The notes below the pieces were generated by a model. That model did no database searches. It had not been told where the DNA came from and saw only the letters and a list, made by a program, of their open reading frames with translations. Positions 1 to 7,841 of a DNA stretch of 57,493 nt are shown here, piece by piece (position 1 is the first letter of the stretch; every line of letters begins with the position of its first letter). Both the position numbers and the translations under genes were made by a program. The stretch covers positions 1-57,493 of the forward strand of contig CAZPQV010000007.1 in NCBI GenBank assembly GCA_964588705.1. Reading direction: 5' to 3'. Origin of the DNA: CAZPQV01 sp964588705. GTDB taxonomy: Bacteria; Bacteroidota; Bacteroidia; Flavobacteriales; Weeksellaceae.

Positions 1-8
1 TTTGAAAT

Positions 9-260
9 ATGAAAGAATATATATTAAAACGTGAGAGAGTTTTTCATTTACTGGCTTTAGCCATTGTCATCGCTTCAGTTTTTCTGCAGGATATGCCAAC
101 CAAAATTGCGATGCTTGTTCTCGGAATCTTAGGGCTTATTGCTGTTTCTTATGCCAAAGACAACAAAACATCCATGATCATCTATATTCTTTTATTAATC
201 ATTGCAGGAGTGGGTTACTATTTGCTTTCTAATGATTTAATAACGTTGCCAACTTACTGA
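9..260 (+). CDS. Small hypothetical membrane protein, 83 aa
   Basis: I do not recognise a family. The protein has a short basic N-terminus (KEYILKRER) followed by three hydrophobic stretches, at about residues 12-27, 30-48 and 56-74, so it is probably a three-helix inner-membrane protein. No catalytic or binding motif is visible. It lies at the left edge of the window, so its upstream context and promoter are missing. It converges with the DUF4349 lipoprotein gene 10 bases downstream. The reading frame is clean and hydrophobic in the way of real small membrane proteins, but the function is unknown. Confidence 0.6.
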   Translation: MKEYILKRERVFHLLALAIVIASVFLQDMPTKIAMLVLGILGLIAVSYAKDNKTSMIIYILLLIIAGVGYYLLSNDLITLPTY

Positions 261-270
261 TTTATTCAGA

Positions 271-1467
271 TTATTTTTTAGGCATATATTTCGAATAATC
301 CTGCTCATCGTTCCCTGAAGATTTCTGATTGGTCTCAGGATTATAATCCGAAGTTTCAGTGGTCATTTCACGGTATCTTTTCTGTTCCTGAAGTTTTTCT
401 TCAACCAGTGCTTCGTTCATTGCTTTATCTCTTTTTAGCTTGCTTTTTCTGTAGAAATAGTAAACAATTCCGCCAATTAAAAGTAAAGGCCAAAACGGAA
501 GCAGGAATAAAAACACATTTTTAAGACCATCAAAACCTTTCATAAAAGCATCCGAAGATTTTTCCTTATAGGTTTGATTATTACTTGAGCCAGGAGCTGT
601 AATAATCTCGTTTGATGTTGATTTAATATTTTCAGTTAAAGTAATTTCAAGGTCGCTCATTTGGTTTGGATCGTAATCTTTCCCTTCACTTGAAATACTT
701 TTTGTTCTTAAAGTTCCCAAACCTGAAACACTGTTTGCAACCTGATCAAAATATCTTGTTGGCACCTTCACCGTGAAATACTGATTTCTGTATCCGGCAT
801 CATCACCGAAACTTTCCGTCACAATATCAGCACCATAATTTCTAAGGTTCATAGCTAAGTTTTGCCTTGCATCGCTTAGATTCTCAACAGAAACTTTTAT
901 AACTGCAGTTTTCACCATCGGATCGATCGTATAATTGGTTTCTTCCTGTTTTGGCTCTGAAGATTCCTGATTGGAAACATCCGGTGTTACAATCTGTGGT
1001 TCAGTTTCTTTAACTTCAGGTGCAGGCTGAGTTTCAGTCGCTGTGCTGGATTTTGTTTGCTTCGATACTTTCTCCAAAGTTTTTGAAATTGTTGAAAGCA
1101 TATCAATAGGGTTGTTACTCTCTTTCAGTACTTTACTCGCAGAATCTACGGTTTTAATAACGTCCGTACTTTTGTTGATGCGTTCAGTAGTTTTCTTAAT
1201 CACCGCATTAATGGAATCAAGATTTTTAGCGTTTTCTCTGATAACGCTTTCTACACTTTTCTTCTGTTTCTCAATTTCCGGAACGATTACTTTCTTGAAC
1301 TGTGCAGAATCTGTCACGATTTTAGAAATCGAATCAAGTGTTTTGATGCCTTCATTGGCGGATTTAAATAAACTGTCGGCTTCCTTTATGGTATCTGAAG
1401 TTTGTTTTATTTCAGTGCAGGAAATTACTGCTGCTGAAAGAAAGAATGATAAAAGAATTTTGTTCAT
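271..1467 (-). CDS. DUF4349-type lipoprotein with coiled coil and C-terminal membrane helix
   Basis: The first 17 residues are a lipoprotein signal ending in the lipobox AVISC, so C17 should be lipidated. Residues 20-140 are a long charged coiled coil. A linker rich in T, E, Q and P follows. Residues about 185-285 resemble DUF4349 (VKTAVIKVSVENL, then a YFTVKVPTRYFDQV element and LGTLRTKSISSEGKD). A hydrophobic helix with a basic stop-transfer (YYFYRKSKLKRDK) sits near residue 330, and the tail is polar. DUF4349 proteins are envelope proteins of unknown function. A -7 box (TACGTTTG) lies 18 bases upstream of the start. The combination of lipid anchor and C-terminal helix is typical of the family. 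Confidence 0.75.
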   Translation of the reverse strand: MNKILLSFFLSAAVISCTEIKQTSDTIKEADSLFKSANEGIKTLDSISKIVTDSAQFKKVIVPEIEKQKKSVESVIRENAKNLDSINAVIKKTTERINKSTDVIKTVDSASKVLKESNNPIDMLSTISKTLEKVSKQTKSSTATETQPAPEVKETEPQIVTPDVSNQESSEPKQEETNYTIDPMVKTAVIKVSVENLSDARQNLAMNLRNYGADIVTESFGDDAGYRNQYFTVKVPTRYFDQVANSVSGLGTLRTKSISSEGKDYDPNQMSDLEITLTENIKSTSNEIITAPGSSNNQTYKEKSSDAFMKGFDGLKNVFLFLLPFWPLLLIGGIVYYFYRKSKLKRDKAMNEALVEEKLQEQKRYREMTTETSDYNPETNQKSSGNDEQDYSKYMPKK

Positions 1468-1485
1468 GCTTTTAATTTAGTTTTT

Positions 1486-1493
1486 CAAACGTA
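1486..1493 (-). promoter_or_regulatory. -7 promoter box of the DUF4349 gene
   Basis: Read on the minus strand this is TACGTTTG, an exact match to the Bacteroidota TAnnTTTG element, 18 bases before the start codon. I see no well-spaced -33 TTG. Confidence 0.4.
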
Positions 1494-1593
1494 AAGATTA
1501 TTGCAATTAATATTCCCTTATTTTATCTGAATTAATGATATTTGTTGTTAATAATTGATAATCAATAAATTGTAAATGAATTTTACAACCGAT

Positions 1594-1626
1594 TAACAAA
1601 AAAATCTGTGAATTTTTCACAGATTT
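1594..1626 (-). terminator. Intrinsic terminator of prfC
   Basis: An 11-bp perfect stem (AAATCTGTGAA with its complement) closes a 3-base loop. On the minus strand it is followed by a run of seven T. It lies 35 bases after the prfC stop codon. Confidence 0.75.
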
Positions 1627-1660
1627 ATCTCTTTGTTTTTAGTTTATCACTTATCACTTA

Positions 1661-3256
1661 TCACTCATGTGTATATTCGCTCACAAAATGCAGTTTCACA
1701 TTTGGGAACTTTTCCTGAGTCATATGAATTGTGAAAGATGAATCAGCTAAAAATACGAGTTGGTCGTATTTGTCTCTTGCCAAAAATCGTTGTTTCAATC
1801 TCGCAAACTCCTTGAATTCTTCTGATTTTTCATCAGCTTCAACCCAACATGCTTTATGTATCGAAAGCGGTTCGTAGGTACATTTTGCACCATACTCGTG
1901 TTCCAAACGATACTGAATAACTTCGTACTGCAGTGCACCAACAGTTCCGATGATTTTTCTTCCGTTCATTTCGAGTGTAAACAACTGTGCAACTCCTTCG
2001 TCCATCAACTGGTCAATACCTTTAGCAAGCTGTTTTGCTTTCAATGGATCATCGTTATTGATATATCGGAAATGTTCCGGTGAGAAACTCGGAATTCCTT
2101 TGAAATTAAGGTTTTCGCCCGACGTTAAAGTGTCACCAATTCTGAAGTTTCCAGTATCGTGAAGTCCGACAATATCTCCCGGAAAACTTTCGTCAACAAT
2201 TTCTTTTTTATCTGCGAAGAAAGCATTTGGTGCTGCAAATTTCAGCTTCTTTCCTTCACGAACAAGAAGATAGTTTTCATTTCTTTTAAATGTTCCGGAG
2301 ACAATCTTTACAAACGCCAATCTGTCTCTGTGTTTCGGATCCATATTCGCATGAATTTTAAACACAAATCCAGTGAATTTGCTCTCTTCAGGATTTACAA
2401 TTCTTACATCAGACTGTTTTGGCTGCGGCATTGGTGCGATTTCCACAAATGCATCCAACAGTTCGCGAACACCAAAATTATTTAACGCCGAACCGAAGAA
2501 AACCGGTTGTAAATCTCCTTTGATATAATCTTCTCGGTTAAATTCGGGATAAACCGTTTCAATCAGTTCAAGCTCTTCCCGAAGGGTATTGGCAGCTTTT
2601 GAACCAATCATTTCGTCAACTTTCGGATCGTTCAAATCTGTAACTTTTACCGATTCACCAACTTTCTGCTTCTTTTCTTCAAGGAAAAACTCAAAATTCT
2701 TTTCCCAAAGATTATAAATCCCCTGGAAATCACTTCCCATACCAATTGGAAGTGAAAGTGGAGTAACAGTAAGCCCAAGTTTTTGTTCAACTTCGTCCAG
2801 TAAATCAAAGGCGTCTTTACCTTCACGGTCTAGCTTGTTGATAAAAACAATCATCGGAATATTTCTCATTCTACAAACCTGAACGAGCTTTTCCGTTTGT
2901 TCCTCAACCCCTTTTGCCACGTCAACAACAACGATTACAGAATCTACTGCCGTAAGCGTACGGTAAGTATCTTCAGCAAAATCTTTGTGACCCGGCGTAT
3001 CGAGAATGTTGATTTTATGTCCTTTATATTCAAACGCCAAAACGGAAGTTGCAACCGAAATCCCTCTCTGGCGCTCGATTTCCATAAAGTCGGAAGTTGC
3101 GCCTTTCTTTACTTTGTTCGATTTTACAGCGCCCGCTTCCTGAATGGCACCTCCAAAAAGCAGAAGCTTTTCGGTAAGTGTAGTTTTTCCGGCATCGGGG
3201 TGAGCGATAATTCCGAAGGTTTTACGTTTTTTTATTTCTTTCAGTAAATCTGCCAT
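1661..3256 (-). CDS. prfC: Peptide chain release factor 3
   Basis: RF3 is the GTPase that removes RF1 or RF2 from the ribosome after peptide release. The G motifs are complete: AHPDAGKT at residues 18-25, the switch RGIS at 64-67, DTPGH at 86-90 and NKLD at 140-143. The EF-G-like domain 2 and the RF3 C-terminal domain follow. At 531 aa the length is normal for the family (about 530). The frame extends 21 codons further upstream, but the family begins at MADLLKEIKKRKTF, so I chose the ATG at 3256. The stop is followed by a short TGATAAG tandem and then a strong terminator. The gene diverges from the CPBP protease gene. Confidence 0.96.
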   Translation of the reverse strand: MADLLKEIKKRKTFGIIAHPDAGKTTLTEKLLLFGGAIQEAGAVKSNKVKKGATSDFMEIERQRGISVATSVLAFEYKGHKINILDTPGHKDFAEDTYRTLTAVDSVIVVVDVAKGVEEQTEKLVQVCRMRNIPMIVFINKLDREGKDAFDLLDEVEQKLGLTVTPLSLPIGMGSDFQGIYNLWEKNFEFFLEEKKQKVGESVKVTDLNDPKVDEMIGSKAANTLREELELIETVYPEFNREDYIKGDLQPVFFGSALNNFGVRELLDAFVEIAPMPQPKQSDVRIVNPEESKFTGFVFKIHANMDPKHRDRLAFVKIVSGTFKRNENYLLVREGKKLKFAAPNAFFADKKEIVDESFPGDIVGLHDTGNFRIGDTLTSGENLNFKGIPSFSPEHFRYINNDDPLKAKQLAKGIDQLMDEGVAQLFTLEMNGRKIIGTVGALQYEVIQYRLEHEYGAKCTYEPLSIHKACWVEADEKSEEFKEFARLKQRFLARDKYDQLVFLADSSFTIHMTQEKFPNVKLHFVSEYTHE

Positions 3257-3326
3257 ATTGAAATTTATGGGTGCAAAAATCGTTATTTTTAGCGAGAAAT
3301 AAAAACCGGCATCATCCAAGTTTTTT

Positions 3327-3334
3327 TATATTTG
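3327..3334 (+). promoter_or_regulatory. -7 promoter box of the CPBP protease gene
   Basis: TATATTTG matches TAnnTTTG exactly. It ends 17 bases before the ATG at 3352 and lies inside the longer reading frame, so it supports the shorter start. Confidence 0.5.
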
Positions 3335-3351
3335 TTGAAATTTCAATTCAA

Positions 3352-4191
3352 ATGATAAATAACGATTCTCGTGGAAATCTTCCCAAGTACACGTTCGACT
3401 GGAAAGGCGGAGCAGTACTTTTTTTAGGCGGTGTTATTCCGGCATTTATCGTTTCGGTTATCAATGTTGTACTTATGTTTTTCGTGAAAGAAAATTTTCA
3501 GTATGAAGATGTTTTTCTTGTGGTAACGAATGCTTTGATGTGGATTGGTGCAATTGCCGCTTTCGATTATCTTATTTGCAGACCGCAGACAGGGAAACGG
3601 CTGAATTTTAATTTCTCTACCAAGAACTTCTTTACCTACGTACTTATTTTTCCGCTGATGCTGGGAATGATGTTTATTGCTGAATTTATAACGTCGAAAA
3701 TTCCTGTAACCGGACCTTTTTTTGGGAAAATGTACGAGTATTTCTCAATGCTGATGGAACAACTTACGAATAATACTTTAACAATGATTTTGTTAGCCGT
3801 AATTATGGCTCCGATTTTTGAGGAAATTGTGTTCCGGGGAATTATTCAGAAAGGATTGATTAATAGAGGAGTAAAACCACTGAAAGCTATTTGGATTGCC
3901 GCTATTATTTTCGGTATTATTCATGCCAATCCGTGGCAGTTTGTAGGTGCAACATTGTTAGGATATGCGATGGGATTGGTTTACCACAGAACAAAATCTT
4001 TGTTGATGCCCATACTTCTTCACGCGTTTAATAATGGGGCTTCCACATTTTTAATCTATTACGGCGATACCGAAAGTTTTGCACAGTTCTTTAAAGTTTC
4101 GGAGTATTTGGTGCTTGGTGTTGGTATTGTCCTTTTCGCTGTATTCTATTATTTGTTCACCAATAAATACGAAATCCATCATTCAGAATAA
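3352..4191 (+). CDS. CPBP family intramembrane metalloprotease
   Basis: This is a polytopic protein of the CPBP (CAAX protease and bacteriocin-processing, formerly Abi) family. The catalytic motifs are present: EEIVFRG with E157, E158 and R162, then FGIIHANPW with H191, and LLHAFNN with H224. About seven or eight hydrophobic segments surround them. Family members cleave substrates within the membrane, but the substrate here cannot be told. The frame starts at 3271, but a TATATTTG promoter box lies at 3327, so I use the ATG at 3352 (279 aa). rdgB follows after 27 bases and is probably co-transcribed. Confidence 0.85.
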   Translation: MINNDSRGNLPKYTFDWKGGAVLFLGGVIPAFIVSVINVVLMFFVKENFQYEDVFLVVTNALMWIGAIAAFDYLICRPQTGKRLNFNFSTKNFFTYVLIFPLMLGMMFIAEFITSKIPVTGPFFGKMYEYFSMLMEQLTNNTLTMILLAVIMAPIFEEIVFRGIIQKGLINRGVKPLKAIWIAAIIFGIIHANPWQFVGATLLGYAMGLVYHRTKSLLMPILLHAFNNGASTFLIYYGDTESFAQFFKVSEYLVLGVGIVLFAVFYYLFTNKYEIHHSE

Positions 4192-4218
4192 AGAAAATAT
4201 TACCATTAAAAAATTATA

Positions 4219-4797
4219 ATGAAAGAACTTTTAGTTGCAACACATAATCTTCATAAAAAAGAAGAAATCCAGCAAATTTTAGGAAACCGTTTTTTAGTAA
4301 AAAGTCTTACAGATGTTGGCTATCACGAAGAAATTGAAGAGAACGGATCGTCTTTTTTTGAGAATGCATTAATTAAAGCACAAACCTGTTATCTGGCAAC
4401 TGAAATTCCCTGCATCGGTGACGATTCCGGATTGTCTGTAGATGTTTTGGATGGAAGACCCGGAATTTATTCGGCACGTTATGCTTCAGACCACGATTTT
4501 GATAAAAATATTGAAAAAGTGCTTGAGGAAATGGAAGGTAAAGAAGACCGGAAAGCTCATTTCGTGACGGTTCTATGTTACTTTACAAAAGACGGTCCGC
4601 AGTATTTTGAAGGTAAGGTTTATGGTAATTTAATTGAAGAAAACAAAGGACATAAAGGTTTTGGCTACGATCCAATTTTCGTTCCGGAAGGGTATGACAA
4701 AACTTTTGCAGAGATGGATCCTGAGGAGAAAAACGAAATCAGCCACCGCAGAAATGCATTCGACAAATTTCTTGCTGAACTCGACCGCAAAAACTAA
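4219..4797 (+). CDS. rdgB: XTP/dITP diphosphatase (RdgB/HAM1)
   Basis: The enzyme hydrolyses non-canonical purine triphosphates (XTP, dITP, ITP) to monophosphates and so cleans the nucleotide pool. The HAM1 signatures are complete: the N-terminal ATHNLHKKEEI, the metal and substrate region GDDSGLSVDVLDGRPG, GFGYDPIF, and the C-terminal SHRRNA. Its 192 aa are normal for the family. It probably shares a transcript with the protease gene upstream. Confidence 0.95.
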   Translation: MKELLVATHNLHKKEEIQQILGNRFLVKSLTDVGYHEEIEENGSSFFENALIKAQTCYLATEIPCIGDDSGLSVDVLDGRPGIYSARYASDHDFDKNIEKVLEEMEGKEDRKAHFVTVLCYFTKDGPQYFEGKVYGNLIEENKGHKGFGYDPIFVPEGYDKTFAEMDPEEKNEISHRRNAFDKFLAELDRKN

Positions 4798-4862
4798 CAT
4801 TTAACTACTTGCTAATACTTTGTATAGAGGCTTTCTATGAAGACAATCTCGCAAGTTTTCAT

Positions 4863-4870
4863 TAAATTTG
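4863..4870 (+). promoter_or_regulatory. -7 promoter box of rnz
   Basis: TAAATTTG matches TAnnTTTG and lies 33 bases before the rnz start. No clear -33 element is seen. Confidence 0.35.
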
Positions 4871-4903
4871 TAGGATTGTTCTAAAAATCTTACGCTAAAT
4901 AAA

Positions 4904-5821
4904 TTGAGCACTTACCTTACCATTCTTGGCTTCAATTCGGCAATCCCGACGGTTAATTCTGCACCAACTGCACAATTATTAGAAATGGAAGAACGCCACT
5001 TTCTTATTGATTGTGGTGAGGGAACTCAAGTGCAGTTGAGAAAGGCAAAAACCAGGTTTTCTAAAATCAATCACATCTTTATTTCGCATCTTCATGGCGA
5101 TCACTGTTTTGGTTTACCCGGACTTATTGCGTCGTTTCGTTTGCTTGGAAGGGAAGTTCCGCTGCATATTTACGGACCTAAAGGCATTGAAGAAATGCTG
5201 GAAACCATCTTCAGATTAACGGAAACGCACAAAGGTTTTGAAGTAATTTATCATGAACTTGATAAATATTTTTCAGAAAAAATATATGAGGACAGCAGGA
5301 TAGAAGTTCACACAATTCCGTTGAATCACAGGATTTATTGCAATGGCTATCTTTTCCGCGAAAAACCGAAAGAACGGCATCTGAATATGCAGGAAATTTC
5401 AAAGTACCCCGAGATTGAAACCTGCGACTATCATAATTTAAAACTTGGGAAAGATTTTGTTTTGAACGATGGTTATGTGCTTAAAAACGAAGTTTTAACG
5501 AAAGAACCAACGAAATCGGTTTCCTATGCATTTTGCAGCGACACTAAATATTCAGAAGAAATCATTCCGATTATTGAGGGTGTAGATTTGCTGTATCATG
5601 AAGCTACATTTCTTCACGAACTGAAAGAAATGGCAGATTATACCGGACATACCACGGCTTTGGAAGCAGCCAGAATTGCAAGAAAAGCCAATGTTGGAAA
5701 ACTTATTTTAGGGCATTTCTCCAACCGTTACGGCGATCTTTCCGTGTTCACAAACGAAGCGAGGGAAGTGTTTGCTAATTCCTTTTTACCAAAACAGTTG
5801 GAAGCGGTAAAAATTGGTTGA
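4904..5821 (+). CDS. rnz: Ribonuclease Z (tRNA 3' endonuclease)
   Basis: RNase Z cuts tRNA precursors after the discriminator base. This matters here because the tRNA-Arg in the window does not encode CCA. The metallo-beta-lactamase motif HLHGDH is at residues 62-67. Later ligands include the H of PLNHR, D in FCSDTKY, and H in LGHFS. At 305 aa it is the usual length of the short bacterial form. The start is a TTG: no ATG is in a suitable place, and the family N-terminus (STYLTILGFNSAIPT) begins exactly there. Confidence 0.94.
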   Translation: MSTYLTILGFNSAIPTVNSAPTAQLLEMEERHFLIDCGEGTQVQLRKAKTRFSKINHIFISHLHGDHCFGLPGLIASFRLLGREVPLHIYGPKGIEEMLETIFRLTETHKGFEVIYHELDKYFSEKIYEDSRIEVHTIPLNHRIYCNGYLFREKPKERHLNMQEISKYPEIETCDYHNLKLGKDFVLNDGYVLKNEVLTKEPTKSVSYAFCSDTKYSEEIIPIIEGVDLLYHEATFLHELKEMADYTGHTTALEAARIARKANVGKLILGHFSNRYGDLSVFTNEAREVFANSFLPKQLEAVKIG

Positions 5822-5853
5822 TTTTTTTAGTTTCGCTGTGTCACTGTGTCACT

Positions 5854-6255
5854 GGAGTTTAACACAGAGAAAAACGAGTTTTCTTATTTATAAAATTCTT
5901 TGACAACTCTTATTACTTAGTAAAATGTTGATCTTTATAATTTCACAGATTTGCAGGAGTTTAACACGGAGAAAAATAAGTTTTATTTATAAAAACTCTG
6001 TGAAACATTGTGACAACTCTTTTTATTCTGTCAAATTTTAATCTTTATAATTTCACAGATTTTCAGGAGTTTGACACGGAGAAAAATGAGTTTTATTTAT
6101 AAAAACTCTGTGAAACATTGTGAAAACTTTTTTTACTCTGTAAAATGTTGATCTTTATAATTTCACAGATTTGCAGGAGTTTGACACGGAGAAAAATGAG
6201 TTTTATTTATAAAAACTCTGTGAAACATTGTGAAAACTCTTTTAACTCCGTGCAC
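5854..6255 (+). repeat. Four imperfect ~110-bp tandem repeats
   Basis: Unit starts (GGAGTTT) are at 5854, 5956, 6066 and 6176, giving periods of 102, 110 and 110 bases. The last unit is cut to about 75 bases. Copies 2-4 are nearly identical and copy 1 has diverged. Each unit holds a GAGTTTT/AAAACTC hairpin and an overlapping CACGGAG/CTCTGTG pairing, so two alternative folds are possible. The array fills the 447-base gap between rnz and the next gene and holds no credible gene. Confidence 0.9.
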
Positions 6256-6268
6256 CAAATAACAAAAA

Positions 6269-7033
6269 ATGAAATTCGAAGAATTAAAACAGTTTCTCGA
6301 CGAAAAAGCAGATCAGTACAATCATCCGGATTTTATTGAGAATGATCCTATTCAGATTCCGCATCGTTTTAGTTTGAAACAGGATATTGAAATTGCTGGA
6401 TTTCTGTCCGCGACAATCGCTTGGGGAAACAGAAAATCCATCATCAATTCAGCCAATAAAATATTAAATTTCATGGGAAACTCTCCTTATGATTTTGTGA
6501 TGAATTTCTCTGAAGAAGATTTAAAATCTATTGAAGGGAAAGCGGTTCACAGAACTTTTAATGGAGAAGATTACGCACAGTTTATCAGAAATTTAAACCG
6601 GATATATTCTGAAAATAATTCGCTTGAAAATTTATTTCTTTTAAAGGAAACTGAAACCAATTTCTACCATGCATTAGAACGTTTCAGACGGGAATTTCTT
6701 GGAAATTTAAATCACAGATGTTACAAACACGTAAGTTCTACCTACAAAAATTCTTCAGCGAAACGTCTGATGATGTTTCTTCGTTGGATGGTGCGAAAAG
6801 ACAACCGAAAAGTGGATTTGGGTATTTGGGAGAATATTAATCAGAAATATCTTTCGATTCCTTTGGATGTTCATACAGGGAATATTTCCCGGAAACTCAA
6901 TTTGGTTTCGCGCAAACAAAACGACTGGAAAACCGTAGAAGAACTCGATTTAATTCTAAGAAAAATGGATGCCGAAGATCCTGCAAAATACGATTTTGCT
7001 TTGTTTGGATTAGGCGTTTCAAAAGAAATTTAA
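6269..7033 (+). CDS. TIGR02757/DUF2400 family protein
   Basis: The N-terminal region (RFSLKQDIEIAGFLSATIAWGNRKSI split over residues 30-56) and the C-terminal segment with PLDVHTGNISRKL and DPAKYDFALFGLGV match the TIGR02757 family, which is common in Bacteroidota and has no established function. The protein is soluble, basic, and has no signal peptide. Its 254 aa match the family. The C-terminal half has the look of a helical DNA-glycosylase-like fold, but that is only an impression. The start is 14 bases after the tandem repeats. The gene ends tail-to-tail with the UspA gene and overlaps it by 4 bases. Confidence 0.85.
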   Translation: MKFEELKQFLDEKADQYNHPDFIENDPIQIPHRFSLKQDIEIAGFLSATIAWGNRKSIINSANKILNFMGNSPYDFVMNFSEEDLKSIEGKAVHRTFNGEDYAQFIRNLNRIYSENNSLENLFLLKETETNFYHALERFRREFLGNLNHRCYKHVSSTYKNSSAKRLMMFLRWMVRKDNRKVDLGIWENINQKYLSIPLDVHTGNISRKLNLVSRKQNDWKTVEELDLILRKMDAEDPAKYDFALFGLGVSKEI

Positions 7034-7836
7034 GGAAGAACAACAATTGGGATTGAACCGTCGTAAATAATTTGTTTTACAGCATTTCTAATAAAATTAT
7101 TAGTGCTGTATTGGAGAACTAAAATCTCTTCGGAAGAATATTTCAGCATTTCTCGAAGATCTCCCAAATAATCATCGCTTGCCCAAATTTTGTAATCGGT
7201 TTCGAAGCGGTCTTTATAAAAATCTACAAGGTCTGCAAGTATTTTTTCGATCTGGAATGTATCTTCGTTTTCTTTTGAAATATAAATGAAGTGAATTTCC
7301 TTCACACTTTCATCTAAAAATTTCAGAAACTTGTTGAATTCAATGATGTCAATATGCTGCAGGTCACTGATACCAACATAGATTTTTCGTTTTGCATGCA
7401 TCGAAACTTCTACGGGAACTGCAACGATATTATTGTAGATTTTTTCGGTGATTTTTGCAGCCTCGCTTCCTACAAGAATCTTTTTGAAGTAACCGGTTCC
7501 TTTTAGGCCAATAAAAATTAAAGTTTCCTGCAAGGATTTTCTGAGTAAATCGTTTAAGGTTTCTATCAGATTATTTTCGGTAACAAGAAAAGTGACCGGA
7601 GTGTTTTCGGAAAGGATGTTTGCAGCAAACTGCTTCAGCTCTTCTTTCTTTTGAAATTTCAAATCACCAAGCATTAGGTTTTTTTCTTCCTGAGAAATCA
7701 TCGAAGGAATAAGGTCTACAATCTGGTGTACCAAAAGCAGTTCCGCACCAATCTTCGCCGACCATTCGTAAGCATATTTTAAGAGGTTTGCAGAGCCTTC
7801 GGAAAAATCAATCAGAACGATAAACCTTTTATTCAT
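7030..7836 (-). CDS. Universal stress protein, tandem UspA domains
   Basis: The first UspA domain begins FIVLIDFSEGSANLLKYAYEWSA, a typical beta-strand plus acidic loop, and ends with FIGLKGTGYFKKILVGSEAAKI, which resembles the G-x2-G-x9-G(S) nucleotide-binding loop. The second domain (from about residue 150) is more divergent and lacks a clear loop. At 268 aa it is a double-domain Usp. The gene starts 5 bases after the antiporter gene, so the two are almost certainly one operon, and the Usp may modulate or respond with the transporter. Confidence 0.85.
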   Translation of the reverse strand: MNKRFIVLIDFSEGSANLLKYAYEWSAKIGAELLLVHQIVDLIPSMISQEEKNLMLGDLKFQKKEELKQFAANILSENTPVTFLVTENNLIETLNDLLRKSLQETLIFIGLKGTGYFKKILVGSEAAKITEKIYNNIVAVPVEVSMHAKRKIYVGISDLQHIDIIEFNKFLKFLDESVKEIHFIYISKENEDTFQIEKILADLVDFYKDRFETDYKIWASDDYLGDLREMLKYSSEEILVLQYSTNNFIRNAVKQIIYDGSIPIVVLP

Positions 7837-7841
7837 AAACT

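Noticed and set aside
5854..6255. Possible CRISPR array
   Set aside because: The units are about 110 bases with no unique spacers; the whole unit repeats. There are no cas genes.
6145..6339. 64-codon frame across the repeats
   Set aside because: It is made of repeat sequence and overlaps the start of the TIGR02757 gene in another frame.
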